Assembly (NCBI GenBank): GCA_033722075.1
Contig: JAWVZU010000001.1
Span: 4,989-68,988 of the forward strand
Length of the DNA stretch: 64,000 nt
DNA from: JAWVZU01 sp033722075
GTDB lineage: Bacteria > Pseudomonadota > Gammaproteobacteria > Xanthomonadales > SZUA-38
Reading direction: 5' to 3'
The notes beneath the pieces are model-generated. The model did not search any database and had not been told where the DNA came from. It saw nothing but the letters and a program-made list of their open reading frames with translations. Of this stretch, positions 8,721 to 17,652 are shown one piece after another (within the stretch, counting starts at the first letter, position 1; each line of letters begins with the position of its first letter). Both the position numbers and the translations under genes were made by a program.

Positions 8721-9201
8721 GGGCGCGCACGGGACAGGCTTCCGCCCGCTCACTGGCCGCAGATGCGAGATGGGCGTTTTCAAGGGCGGATTGGGCTTCG
8801 GCCACGGTGAGCCAGTTTCGGGAACACAGGGGACCCACCTGCGGGCCGAGGTGGAAGGACTTCAGGGCGTGCTCGATGGCGGCTTGAAAAGCCCCGGTCT
8901 CGAGTTCGATCTCTGCCAGGTGCTGCCAGATCCGCGGATCTCGCGGCGCCAGGTCGGCCGCCTGGATGAGCAGCCGCCGGGCCTCTTCGAGTTCGCCCCG
9001 GGCTTCGGCGGCATTGGCGCGTTCCAGCAGGATCTGCACATCGCCGTCCGCAAGAGGCACCACCTCGATCACGCCGTCATCCTGGCGCGCCTGCGCGCGG
9101 ATTTCTTCTGCCGCCTCTTCGTTGATCACGGGGGGCGGCTCGGTGGTGGCACAGGCGATCAGCGTCAGCGCCGCGAGGAAAATGGTCAGGTTCTTCCACA
9201 T
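8707..9201 (-). CDS. TPR-containing lipoprotein, unknown function
   Basis: This 164-residue protein has a lipoprotein signal peptide (LTLIACATTE; the Cys at about residue 17 would be lipidated) followed by tetratricopeptide-like helices (ANAAEARGELEEARRLL, then LAEIELETGAFQAAIEHAL). The mature N-terminus lacks Asp at +2, which predicts outer-membrane sorting. The ATG at 9201 gives a clean signal sequence; the longer frame to 9516 overlaps the divergent promoter. It is co-transcribed with the helicase through a small overlap. TPR lipoproteins usually act as assembly or docking factors; the partner is unknown. Confidence 0.75.
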   Translation of the reverse strand: MWKNLTIFLAALTLIACATTEPPPVINEEAAEEIRAQARQDDGVIEVVPLADGDVQILLERANAAEARGELEEARRLLIQAADLAPRDPRIWQHLAEIELETGAFQAAIEHALKSFHLGPQVGPLCSRNWLTVAEAQSALENAHLASAASERAEACPVRARERL

Positions 9202-9259
9202 GGGCGCGTAATGTACCAGATGCTGCCCGCGCTCCGACACAACGACAACGGGCTTCGGG

Positions 9260-9289
9260 ATGACAGCGCGGGGACAAAACGGCGATAAT
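9260..9289 (+). promoter_or_regulatory. Predicted sigma70 promoter of the large glycosyltransferase gene
   Basis: ATGACA (9260-9265) and GATAAT (9284-9289) each match the sigma70 consensus in five of six positions, and the spacing is 18 bases. The start codon lies 37 bases downstream of the -10 box. Confidence 0.45.
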
Positions 9290-9326
9290 TCGCGGCCCGA
9301 TTCCCAACTGGACGACATTCCCGACC

Positions 9327-12300
9327 TTGAGCGGTATTGCGCGCGAAGCCCCCCTGCTGTGCGTGTGGGGCGGAGAACCCCCACCGTCGCTGGCTGAATC
9401 CGGCAAGCTGGAAGTGCTGCAAGCGCCAGCGGAGCTGGGCCCGCTGGACGCGCTGCGCTGGGCATTCGAGCAATCCGGTGCTCGCGGCGTCGTGCTGGCC
9501 GGGGCCAGGGCGACAATCCCTTCCCACTGGTGGGATAGGTTGTCCGGCGCCGAACGACTCGATACGACGGCCGATGCGGTCACTGCGCTGGATCCTTCGG
9601 TTCCCGAGCTGAACCCGGCCCGGGAGAGGACCAGTGACGCGGCGATCTACCTCCTGTCCGACCGTTCCTTCTTCCCGCAGCGAGCCGCCAGCCCGAACCT
9701 CAGCTGGTGGTTGCGCCGGCCGGAGCGTCTCGACGAGGCTAAGAACTGGGCGGAGCTCGTCAGCGGCCGCGCGCGCATCCTGACCTGCGATCACTGTCTG
9801 GTCGATGTCGCGGAGATCGCCGGGACCGGGGGAACGGCGCTGGACCCACTGCGGCGCCGAATCCAATCGCTGCCGGCAGGAACCGCCGCCGGCATCTCGG
9901 GCTATCCCGGAGTCGACGGCCTGCCGGTCTGCCTGCACATACTCCATTCCTGGGGTGGCGGCGTGGCGCGCTGGGTGGCGGACTACGCCGCGGCAACAGG
10001 CGATCGCCACCACCTGGCGTTGATCGCCGTCGGGGACGAAATGGGCGAGGACTGCGGGCGACAACTGGCCTTGTGCGCGGGCGGCGCGACGGAGGACCGC
10101 GCCATCGTGCGCTGGCCCCTGACCCAGTCGCTCCGGGCGACCGAGGTCCATCACCCCGAGTACGAGGCGGTCCTCACCCAGCTCATCCGGGACTTCTCGG
10201 TCGGCCAGCTGATCATCTCCTCGCTGATCGGCCACAGCCTCGACGCGCTGGACGCGGGTCTCCCGACGCTGGTCGTCATGCACGACTATTACCCCGCATG
10301 GCCCCGGCTGGACATCAACTTCGAGGCGGACGAAGGCCCGTTCACGACGGACCGGCTGGCCGAGGAGCCGCCGACACAGCGCCTGAAGGACCTTACGCCA
10401 GAGCACTGGGAGAACGTCGCCGACGCCTATCGGCAGGCGCTCCACAAACCTCGCGTGAAGCTCGTCGCGCCGGATGAATCCATCGCTGCCAACCTGAAAC
10501 GACTTGATCCGGCGTACGGCGAATTAAACGTCCGGGTGATTCCCCACGGGCATCGGTCCCTCGACGCAACGTATCGCTATCAGCCTCGCGACATGATCGA
10601 TCGCCTGAGGATCGTGGTGCCCGGTCGGATCAGCCCCAACAAGGGCAAGCAACTGCTTCTCGACGCGCTCCCCAGGCTGCGGGACCACGCGGATCTCTAT
10701 CTGCTCGGCAGTGGCTCGGACGGGGAGGATTTCTTCGGCTTGAGCGGCGTTCATGTCCTCCTCGACTATGACCGGAATGATCTGCCTGAGCTTTTGCAGG
10801 CAATCCAGCCCGACCTGGCTTTGCTGCCGTCGCTCACCTCCGAGACCTTCAGCTACACGCTGAGCGAGTTCTGGTCCCTGGGCGTACCGGTCCTGGCCGC
10901 CCGCGTCGGCGCCCTGGCCAATCGCATCGAACCGGACGAGACCGGCTGGCTGTTCGAGCCGCAACCGGACCCGATGGTCGCGGCCATCGAGGCCCTGGGA
11001 CCCGAAGAACTGGCCCATGTCGCCGAGAAGGTCCGGACCATCACGCTCCCGGACCTCGGCGACATGGGCGCGGCCTACGACCGGCTCCAGGCGCCCCTCG
11101 ATCCTGCGCCGTATTCACCGAAACTCTTCGACCCGGACCGGCTGCGCAACATCGAAGCCGCAACGGAACTGCTGCGCCTGAGCGACGAGGCCCAACGCCA
11201 GCGGGCTGCGATTCGCGATCTGCGCAAGGAGCTGCAAACGCGGGGCGAATGGGGTTTCGAGCTGGATCGTCGCCTGGCGCGGAGAACGGCATGGGCGAAG
11301 TCCCTCGAGGCCGACCTGGAAAAGGCACGGGCTCGCGTGGAAGCGCAGGACAGCGAACTGGCAGAGCGCACCGAGTGGGCCCTGAAGCTCGATGCCGAAC
11401 TGAACGATCTTCGCCGTGAAGCGCAGGAGAAGCTGGACGAGGCCTGGGAGGAGATCGGTCGCCTGCGCGCCGTCGAGGAACACTACGAACAGATCATCGC
11501 CAGCCGGAGCTGGAAGCTGACCAAACCGCTGCGGTTTGCGGCGCGGCTCACCCGTCGGGCGCTGGGCATCGCAACCGGCCGGGGCGGCAAGGTCGTCCAC
11601 CTCGGCCGGCGCACCCGGCAGAGCCTGCGGGTCCGCGGCGTCCGCGGTACGGCCCGACGCATCGGCCAGGAATTCCGCGGCAAATCGGCCCCGGTGCTGA
11701 AACCGCCGTCGGCGCGCCTGACGGAACAGTTCGATCCGCTGGAATTTCCGACCGTCGAGCAACCCCAGGTGTCGGTGATCATCCCGGTCCACAACCATTT
11801 CGAACATACCTACGCCTGCCTCCAGTCGCTGCTCGAGACGAGCAACGAGGCCTCCTTCGAGGTGGTGATCGTCGACGATGCCTCGACCGACCGAACCGGC
11901 GAGTTGCTGCCGCGCATCAGCGGTATTCAAACGCTGGTCAACGAGGAAAATCTCGGCTTCATCGGTACCTGTAACCGGGGCGCAGCCCATGCCCGCGGCG
12001 ACCACCTCGTTTTTCTCAACAACGACACGGCGGTTTCCGACGGCTGGCTGGACGCGTTGCTCGGGACTTTCGAAAGCCATCCGGATGCGGGCCTCGTCGG
12101 TGCGCGCCTGGTCTACCCCGACGGCCGCCTGCAGGAAGCCGGGGGCATCGTCTTCTCGGACGGATCCGGCTGGAACTACGGGCGTTTCGAAGATCCCAGC
12201 CATCCGGCCTACAACTTCGTCCGGGAAGCCGATTACTGCTCAGGTGCCGCGATCGCCATTGCCCGGGAACTGTTCGAGACCCTGGGCGGATTCGACACCC

Positions 12301-13643
12301 GCTACGCGCCGGCCTACTACGAAGATACGGATCTCGCGTTTGCGGTGAGAAAGCACGGCCTCCGCGTCTACTACCAGCCGGCCGCCGTGGTCACCCACTT
12401 CGAGGGGATCACCTCGGGGACGGACACGAGCAGCGGAATCAAGCGCTACCAGGTCGTCAACCAGGAGAAGTTCCAGGAAAAATGGGCGGCCGAACTCAAA
12501 CGTCAACCCACCTCCGGCACGCCCATCGGCCGCGCCCGCGAGCACGGGCGACCGCGGCGCGCTCTGATCATCGATGCCTACACGCCGGAACCGGACCAGG
12601 ATTCCGGCTCGGTCCGCCTGACCAACCTGATGCAGCTGTTCCGCGAGCTCGGTTATCAGGTGACCTTCTGTCCGGACAACCGGGCCTACGTGGCGGGCTA
12701 CACCGACGCGCTGACCCAGGCGGGCGTCGAGGTCTACCACCATCCCTGGACGGATGGCGGCACCCGGATGTTCGAGGAGATCGGCGCGGAGCTGGACGTG
12801 GTGCTCATCTGCCGCCATTACATCGCGGCCAACTACATCAGGCGGGTGCGAGCCCATTGCCCCAGGGCCCGGCTGATCTTCGATACCGTCGATCTCCACT
12901 ACCTGCGAGAACAGCGGCTGGCCGACCTGGAGGGCGACGAGAAACTGCGGGAAACGGCCGAGGAGACCCGTCGCGCGGAACTTGCCGTCGCCCGGCAGTC
13001 TGACCTGACGCTGGTGGTGAGCCCAGCCGAAGTCGAAGTGTTGGCCCAGGACGCCCCGGATGTCCGGGTCGGCGTCCTTTCCAATATTCACCCGGTGCAT
13101 GGGCGACGCGCCGACTTCGAAGCACGGAAAGACCTCATGTTCGTCGGCGGCTATCAGCATCCGCCCAACATCGACGCAGTGCAGTGGTTCGTGGAGAAAA
13201 TCTTCCCGGCCATCCGCGCGGAACTGCCGGAGATCCGTTTTCACATCATCGGCAGCAAGGCGCCGCCGGAGGTGCGCCGGTTGGGCCGGGCGGAAGGGGT
13301 CGAGTTCCACGGCTTCGTCAAGGACATCGAGCCCTTCTTCGACGGTTGCCGCTTGGCCGTTGCGCCGCTGCGCTACGGGGCCGGGGTCAAGGGCAAGGTC
13401 AACAGTTCCATGAGCTATGGCCAGCCCGTCATCGCTACCCCGACGGCGGTCGAGGGCATGGGGGTGACCAGCGGCGACGAGGTGCTCGTGGCGGAGACCG
13501 CGGAAGCATTCGCCGCGGCCGTCCTCCGGGCCTACAACGATCCGGAACTCTGGCTCAGGCTCTCCGAAGGCGGATTGCAGAACGTGGAGGCGAACTTCTC
13601 CTTCGCCGCAGCCCGCGGCGCGCTGGAAAGACTGCTGCGTTGA
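9327..13643 (+). CDS. Three-module glycosyltransferase (GT4 - coiled coil - GT2 - GT4)
   Basis: This encodes 1438 residues. After an N-terminal region of about 200 residues comes a GT-B/GT4-like module (HILHSWGGGVARW near 207; VPGRISPNKGKQLLLDALP near 430). A charged helical region, probably coiled coil, spans about 610-725. A GT2 GT-A module follows from about 813 (VSVIIPVHNHFEHTYACLQ, VVIVDDASTD, FLNNDTAV). The last module (about 1072-1438) is another GT4-like domain (ALIIDAYTPEPDQDSG, FVGGYQHPPNI, APLRYGAGVKGKV). Such proteins usually assemble O-antigen, exopolysaccharide or glycan chains on a lipid carrier. The start is TTG; no ATG is available for over 100 codons. There is no surrounding polysaccharide cluster, which is unusual. 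Confidence 0.88.
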   Translation: MSGIAREAPLLCVWGGEPPPSLAESGKLEVLQAPAELGPLDALRWAFEQSGARGVVLAGARATIPSHWWDRLSGAERLDTTADAVTALDPSVPELNPARERTSDAAIYLLSDRSFFPQRAASPNLSWWLRRPERLDEAKNWAELVSGRARILTCDHCLVDVAEIAGTGGTALDPLRRRIQSLPAGTAAGISGYPGVDGLPVCLHILHSWGGGVARWVADYAAATGDRHHLALIAVGDEMGEDCGRQLALCAGGATEDRAIVRWPLTQSLRATEVHHPEYEAVLTQLIRDFSVGQLIISSLIGHSLDALDAGLPTLVVMHDYYPAWPRLDINFEADEGPFTTDRLAEEPPTQRLKDLTPEHWENVADAYRQALHKPRVKLVAPDESIAANLKRLDPAYGELNVRVIPHGHRSLDATYRYQPRDMIDRLRIVVPGRISPNKGKQLLLDALPRLRDHADLYLLGSGSDGEDFFGLSGVHVLLDYDRNDLPELLQAIQPDLALLPSLTSETFSYTLSEFWSLGVPVLAARVGALANRIEPDETGWLFEPQPDPMVAAIEALGPEELAHVAEKVRTITLPDLGDMGAAYDRLQAPLDPAPYSPKLFDPDRLRNIEAATELLRLSDEAQRQRAAIRDLRKELQTRGEWGFELDRRLARRTAWAKSLEADLEKARARVEAQDSELAERTEWALKLDAELNDLRREAQEKLDEAWEEIGRLRAVEEHYEQIIASRSWKLTKPLRFAARLTRRALGIATGRGGKVVHLGRRTRQSLRVRGVRGTARRIGQEFRGKSAPVLKPPSARLTEQFDPLEFPTVEQPQVSVIIPVHNHFEHTYACLQSLLETSNEASFEVVIVDDASTDRTGELLPRISGIQTLVNEENLGFIGTCNRGAAHARGDHLVFLNNDTAVSDGWLDALLGTFESHPDAGLVGARLVYPDGRLQEAGGIVFSDGSGWNYGRFEDPSHPAYNFVREADYCSGAAIAIARELFETLGGFDTRYAPAYYEDTDLAFAVRKHGLRVYYQPAAVVTHFEGITSGTDTSSGIKRYQVVNQEKFQEKWAAELKRQPTSGTPIGRAREHGRPRRALIIDAYTPEPDQDSGSVRLTNLMQLFRELGYQVTFCPDNRAYVAGYTDALTQAGVEVYHHPWTDGGTRMFEEIGAELDVVLICRHYIAANYIRRVRAHCPRARLIFDTVDLHYLREQRLADLEGDEKLRETAEETRRAELAVARQSDLTLVVSPAEVEVLAQDAPDVRVGVLSNIHPVHGRRADFEARKDLMFVGGYQHPPNIDAVQWFVEKIFPAIRAELPEIRFHIIGSKAPPEVRRLGRAEGVEFHGFVKDIEPFFDGCRLAVAPLRYGAGVKGKVNSSMSYGQPVIATPTAVEGMGVTSGDEVLVAETAEAFAAAVLRAYNDPELWLRLSEGGLQNVEANFSFAAARGALERLLR

Positions 13644-14378
13644 TCAGTCGCTCAGCACCGCCAGGATCTCAAGGGCCTCGCCGGTACCCTGCTCCACCGT
13701 GCTGACGACCATTTCCATGGTGATCTCTTCTTCGGGCTGCTCGCCGAATCCTGCCGCCCAGTTCGCGATCACGCACAGGCTCGCGTAGCGCAGCCCCAGT
13801 TCCCGGGCCAGAACCGCCTCCGGCATGCCGGTCATGCCGACCAGGTGGCAGCCGTCCTGACCCATGCGCCGGACTTCTGCAGCGGTTTCGAGGCGAGGCC
13901 CCTGGGTAATGCCCAGGACGACCGAGGCCGCCTCGAATCCACCGGCGGCCAGCAATGACGCGTGCAACGCCGGGTCATAAGGCTCGGTGAAGTCGACGTG
14001 CATGGGAATGTCCGGCAGTTCGCCGAAGTAGGTCCCCTCGCGCCCCCAGGTATAGTCGATCAGCTGATCCGGCACCGCCAGCGACCCCGGAGGAAACCGT
14101 TCGTCCAGGCTCCCGACCGCATTGATCGCGACCAGCTGCCGGGGAGCCAGCTGGGCCAGCGCCCAGACATTGGCCCGATAGTTGATCTGGTGCGGGTAGA
14201 GACCATGCCCGGCCCCATGCCGGGCCAGGAACGCGACATCGCGGCCGCGCCATCGGCCCCGCACGATCGGCGAGGACAGTTCACCAAAAGGGGTCTCGGG
14301 CCGCTCTTCCCATGCCTGTTGGAGCTCGCCGAAGCGATACAGCCCGGTGCCGCCGATGACCGCCAGGTCGATACTCAT
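13644..14378 (-). CDS. mtnP: S-methyl-5'-thioinosine phosphorylase (MTAP/PNP family)
   Basis: This 244-residue phosphorylase has the family N-terminus DLAVIGGTGLYRFGEL and the phosphate/ribose-site stretches LARHGAGHGLYPHQINYRAN and INAVGSLDE. Gammaproteobacterial relatives, including the Pseudomonas enzyme next to nagZ, act on methylthioinosine rather than methylthioadenosine, giving hypoxanthine plus methylthioribose-1-phosphate. The gene overlaps hpt by four bases (ATGA), which supports hypoxanthine as the product. Substrate choice is inferred from context. Confidence 0.9.
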   Translation of the reverse strand: MSIDLAVIGGTGLYRFGELQQAWEERPETPFGELSSPIVRGRWRGRDVAFLARHGAGHGLYPHQINYRANVWALAQLAPRQLVAINAVGSLDERFPPGSLAVPDQLIDYTWGREGTYFGELPDIPMHVDFTEPYDPALHASLLAAGGFEAASVVLGITQGPRLETAAEVRRMGQDGCHLVGMTGMPEAVLARELGLRYASLCVIANWAAGFGEQPEEEITMEMVVSTVEQGTGEALEILAVLSD

Positions 14379-14911
14379 GGATCGATGGCGTAGATGGCCG
14401 GCAGGTGGCGGAAGTCGTCCTTGTAGTCCATCCCGCAGCCGAACAGGTACCGGTCCTCCACCTCCAGGCCGACGAAATCCGCATGGATGCCCGGAACCCG
14501 GCGATCATGCCGCTTGGCCACCAGCACCGCCGAGCGGACCGACGCCGCGCCATGCTCCTCGCAGTAGCGGATGATCGCTCCCAGGGTCGGGCCCTCGTCC
14601 AGGATGTCGTCCACGATGAGCAGGTTGCGATCCGCCAGCTCATGTTGCGGACGGTGAATCCAGTGCAGTTCGTCGCCACCCCGGGTGGCCCCGCGATAAC
14701 GACTGACATGCAGGTAGTCCAGCTGGACCGGCATGTTCAGCCGCACCGCAAGGTGGGCGGCGGCGATCATTCCGCCGTTCATTACCGTCAGCAGGAGCAG
14801 CGGCTCCTCTCCATACTGGCCATTGATCTCCGCGGCCATGCGGTCATAGGCAGCCTCGACCTCGGCGGCCGAAACGACCAGTTCGGCCGAATCAGGAAGT
14901 TGCAGGGGCAT
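14375..14911 (-). CDS. hpt: Hypoxanthine-guanine phosphoribosyltransferase
   Basis: This 178-residue enzyme converts hypoxanthine or guanine plus PRPP to IMP or GMP. The PRPP-binding motif LLIVDDILDEGPTLG is intact, and LTVMNGGMIAAAHL and DYLHVSRYRG match the purine PRT family. The ATG at 14911 gives the family length; the longer frame overlaps mscS extensively. It overlaps mscS upstream by about 20 bases and mtnP downstream by four, so the three are co-expressed. With MtnP it makes a short methylthioinosine-to-IMP salvage route. Confidence 0.93.
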   Translation of the reverse strand: MPLQLPDSAELVVSAAEVEAAYDRMAAEINGQYGEEPLLLLTVMNGGMIAAAHLAVRLNMPVQLDYLHVSRYRGATRGGDELHWIHRPQHELADRNLLIVDDILDEGPTLGAIIRYCEEHGAASVRSAVLVAKRHDRRVPGIHADFVGLEVEDRYLFGCGMDYKDDFRHLPAIYAIDP

Positions 14912-16058
14912 CGGCGCTGCTCCGGTTGGTTTCTGCTTCCTCGCTGTCGTCGACCAGTCCCGCGAACTGGGGTGGAACGGACTCGACGTGCAGGCTGGAG
15001 GTGGGGAAGGCGATCTCGGCTCCGTGCTCACGGATGATCTGCTCGATCCGGAGCAGCACATCCTGTTTCACTTCGTGATACTTCACCCAGTTGGTCGTCC
15101 GGGTAAAGGTATAGACGAAGAAGTCCATAGAAGATGGCGCAAAGGCGTCGAAGTTGACGATCATGGTCTGGGTCTGGTCGATCTCTTCGTGATTCTGCAA
15201 CATGTCCTTTACGCTCTCCACGATCTTGCCGACCCGAGTGGCGTCCTCGTAGCGGACACCGATGGTCTCGTAGATTCGCCGGTGAGTCATGCGCGACGGG
15301 TTTTCCACGGCAATCGTGGTGAAGGTCGCGTTCGGAACATAGATCGGGCGCTTGTCGAACTTGCGAATCGTGGTCTGACGCCAGCCGATGTTCTCAACCG
15401 TACCCTCTATGGTCCGGTCCGGCGAGCGAATCCAGTCGCCCACCTTGAAGGGCCGATCCAGGTACACGGTCAGACCGCCGAAAAAGTTCGCCAGCAGGTC
15501 CTTGGCCGCCAGGCCGACCGCCAGGCCCCCGATGCCACCGAAGGCGAGCACACCGGAAATACTGACCCCCAGCTCCTGCAGGATCACCAGGGCGGAGGTG
15601 ATGAGCAGCGAGATGCGCACCAGCTTGGACAGGGCATCCACGGTGGTCTCGTCCGGAACGTCCTCGCGCCGGCGGCTCATCTCGAGAAAATTGGCCTCGA
15701 CGCCGCGGGCGAGCCGAAGCAGGAACCATGTCGCCGAGACGATGAGCCCGATCTGCCACGCCTTGGTCACGTACTCGAGCATGGACCGGTCCTGCGTTCC
15801 CTGCCGGAACACCACCTCCGCGGCGAGCGTGATGCCGAACACCCAGATCAACAGGCTGATCGGTTTCACCAGGGCGTGATACACGGCATCGTCCCAGAGG
15901 TTTTCCGTTTCCGAGACCCGGCGTTCCAGGCGCGCGAGGATCTTGCGCTGCACGAAGTCGATGATCAGGCTGCCGAGAACGATGGAAAACGCCAGCAGCA
16001 GCCAGTTGTTGGAACCCAGGAAATCGGCCAGGGTCTCGATCAGGTTGCCGGTATTCAT
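14892..16058 (-). CDS. MscS-family mechanosensitive ion channel
   Basis: This 388-residue small-conductance channel has four to five N-terminal membrane helices, a pore-lining helix rich in Gly and Ala (LAFGGIGGLAVGLAAKDLL), and a beta domain beginning LTVYLDRPFKVGDWI. The cytoplasmic part ends with a strand-rich vestibule segment (IAFPTSSLHVESVPP). It would release solutes during hypo-osmotic shock. It is longer than E. coli MscS by an extra N-terminal helix pair, as in YbdG-type channels. The ATG at 16058 is chosen because it opens directly onto the first membrane helix. Confidence 0.93.
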   Translation of the reverse strand: MNTGNLIETLADFLGSNNWLLLAFSIVLGSLIIDFVQRKILARLERRVSETENLWDDAVYHALVKPISLLIWVFGITLAAEVVFRQGTQDRSMLEYVTKAWQIGLIVSATWFLLRLARGVEANFLEMSRRREDVPDETTVDALSKLVRISLLITSALVILQELGVSISGVLAFGGIGGLAVGLAAKDLLANFFGGLTVYLDRPFKVGDWIRSPDRTIEGTVENIGWRQTTIRKFDKRPIYVPNATFTTIAVENPSRMTHRRIYETIGVRYEDATRVGKIVESVKDMLQNHEEIDQTQTMIVNFDAFAPSSMDFFVYTFTRTTNWVKYHEVKQDVLLRIEQIIREHGAEIAFPTSSLHVESVPPQFAGLVDDSEEAETNRSSADAPATS

Positions 16059-16128
16059 GGAATCAGAAGTGAATTCGGTCAATGCGTCGGGCCGGGCATT
16101 GTCGCGGATACGTGGACCAACGGCAACG

Positions 16129-17130
16129 TCAGACCAGGGCGGCCAGGCGTTCCCGCAATTCCTGGTGCGCATCGTCGATGGAAACCGAGCCCCAGTCCGG
16201 GTGCTCGCCTGCCCGGATCAGGGCCCGCCGGTCCTCACCGGGCTGCGGCCACTGACGCACTTCGCCGAACACCCGGGCCACGTCGTCGGGCCGACAGACC
16301 AGGACGAGATCGCATCCGGCCTCGAGGGCACAGGTCAGGCGATCTTCGAAGCCGCCGACGTCACACGCCGCGGCCATGCCAAGATCGTCGCTGATGACCA
16401 CCCCCTCGAACCCGATCCGCTTGCGCAGGATGTCCTGGATCCATACCCGGGAATAGCCCGCCGGGCGCTCGTCGATCTCCGGATAGACGACATGGGCCAT
16501 CATCACCGCATCCAGGCCTTCCTGGATCGCCACCGTAAACGGCCGCAGGTCGGTGATCGCCAGTTCGTCGAACGGTCGCGGGTCGACGGCATGCTCGAGG
16601 TGGGTATCCTGTTCCACCGATCCGTGACCGGGGAAGTGCTTGGCGCAGGCGGCCATCCCGGCATCGTGCATGCCCTTGATGTAGGTCCGGCCCAGCGCCT
16701 TCACGACCAGCGGGTCGGCATGGAATGCCCGGTCGGCGATGATGCTCCCCTTTCGGCGCAGGTCCAGGACCGGCGCCAGGCTGAGATCCGCGCCGATGGC
16801 CAGCACTTCCATGGCCATCAACTTGCCGTGGACGAAGGCGACATCCATGGCCAGGTCCTCGTCATCGTCGTAAACGGCGCCGATGGCACCGAGCGGCGGC
16901 AACACCGTGAGCGGCTCGCCGATTCGCTGCACGCGCCCGCCCTCCTGGTCAATCAGGATGACCGCATCGCGATCGACTTCACGTATGGCATCGCACAACC
17001 GGCGGACCTGGTCCACCGAATGAAAATTCCGGGAAAACAGGATGGCGCCACCGACCTCATCCCGGGCCAGCCAGCGGCGCTCTTCATCGGTCAGTTCCGG
17101 ACCCGCCAGCCCGATGACCAGGTAGCTCAC
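16129..17130 (-). CDS. nagZ: Beta-N-acetylhexosaminidase NagZ
   Basis: This 333-residue cytoplasmic GH3 glycosidase removes GlcNAc from anhydro-muropeptides in peptidoglycan recycling. Diagnostic segments are ILIDQEGGRVQR, the KHFPGHGSVEQDTH catalytic loop near residue 165, and GFEGVVISDDLGM holding the Asp nucleophile. Length matches E. coli NagZ. The start is GTG, overlapping the CYTH gene stop as GTGA. In many bacteria NagZ activity influences beta-lactamase induction through the muropeptides it produces. Confidence 0.96.
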   Translation of the reverse strand: MSYLVIGLAGPELTDEERRWLARDEVGGAILFSRNFHSVDQVRRLCDAIREVDRDAVILIDQEGGRVQRIGEPLTVLPPLGAIGAVYDDDEDLAMDVAFVHGKLMAMEVLAIGADLSLAPVLDLRRKGSIIADRAFHADPLVVKALGRTYIKGMHDAGMAACAKHFPGHGSVEQDTHLEHAVDPRPFDELAITDLRPFTVAIQEGLDAVMMAHVVYPEIDERPAGYSRVWIQDILRKRIGFEGVVISDDLGMAAACDVGGFEDRLTCALEAGCDLVLVCRPDDVARVFGEVRQWPQPGEDRRALIRAGEHPDWGSVSIDDAHQELRERLAALV

Positions 17131-17600
17131 CGATCGCTCCAGTCGCGGTACGGTTCGCGGGCCAACCGAGCGTTGTAATAGCGCTCGTCGTCGGTGACCT
17201 CCGTCCCGGCCCAGGCAGGCTTGTCGAATTGCTGGTCGTCGGCTTCCAGTTCGACCTCGGCCACCATCAGGCCCGCATTGTTTCCTTCGAACTCGTCCAC
17301 CTCCCAGACCAGTCCATCGTGCTCGACAAGGTGCCGCGTCTTCTCGATCAGCGACCCGGTCGTCAGGCGTTCCAGGATTTCCTCCGCTTCGTCCAGCGGG
17401 ATCGGGTATTCATATTCCAGGCGAGTCGTCCCCAGCTCCCGGCTCTTGATGTTGAGCCTGGCCTCATCGCCCTTGATGCGGACGCGGATCGAGCAATTCT
17501 CTCCACCGAGATAGCCCTGTCGCAGGCGTTTGCTTTCGTGAGCCAGCTCCCGCCAGGAATCTCCACTGACCAGGTACTTTCGTTCGATTTCAATGGGCAT
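17127..17600 (-). CDS. CYTH-domain phosphatase (inorganic triphosphatase-like)
   Basis: The 157 residues form a single CYTH tunnel domain. The family-defining EXEXK signature is IEIERK near residues 3-8. Alternating basic and acidic strands follow (IRVRIKGDEARLNIK, LEYEYPIP, WEVDEFEG, VAEVELE) and line the metal and triphosphate site. Stand-alone bacterial CYTH proteins of this length are usually inorganic tripolyphosphatases, less often adenylate cyclases. The gene overlaps nagZ by four bases. Confidence 0.9.
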   Translation of the reverse strand: MPIEIERKYLVSGDSWRELAHESKRLRQGYLGGENCSIRVRIKGDEARLNIKSRELGTTRLEYEYPIPLDEAEEILERLTTGSLIEKTRHLVEHDGLVWEVDEFEGNNAGLMVAEVELEADDQQFDKPAWAGTEVTDDERYYNARLAREPYRDWSDR

Positions 17601-17652
17601 GGTGCTTCGGTGGTGATCGGCAAACTGCCGATTCTAACCAATCTATTCCCGG

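Noticed and set aside
9201..9516. Extended N-terminus of the TPR lipoprotein (to 9516)
   Set aside because: It would overlap the divergent glycosyltransferase gene and remove the lipobox from the N-terminus.
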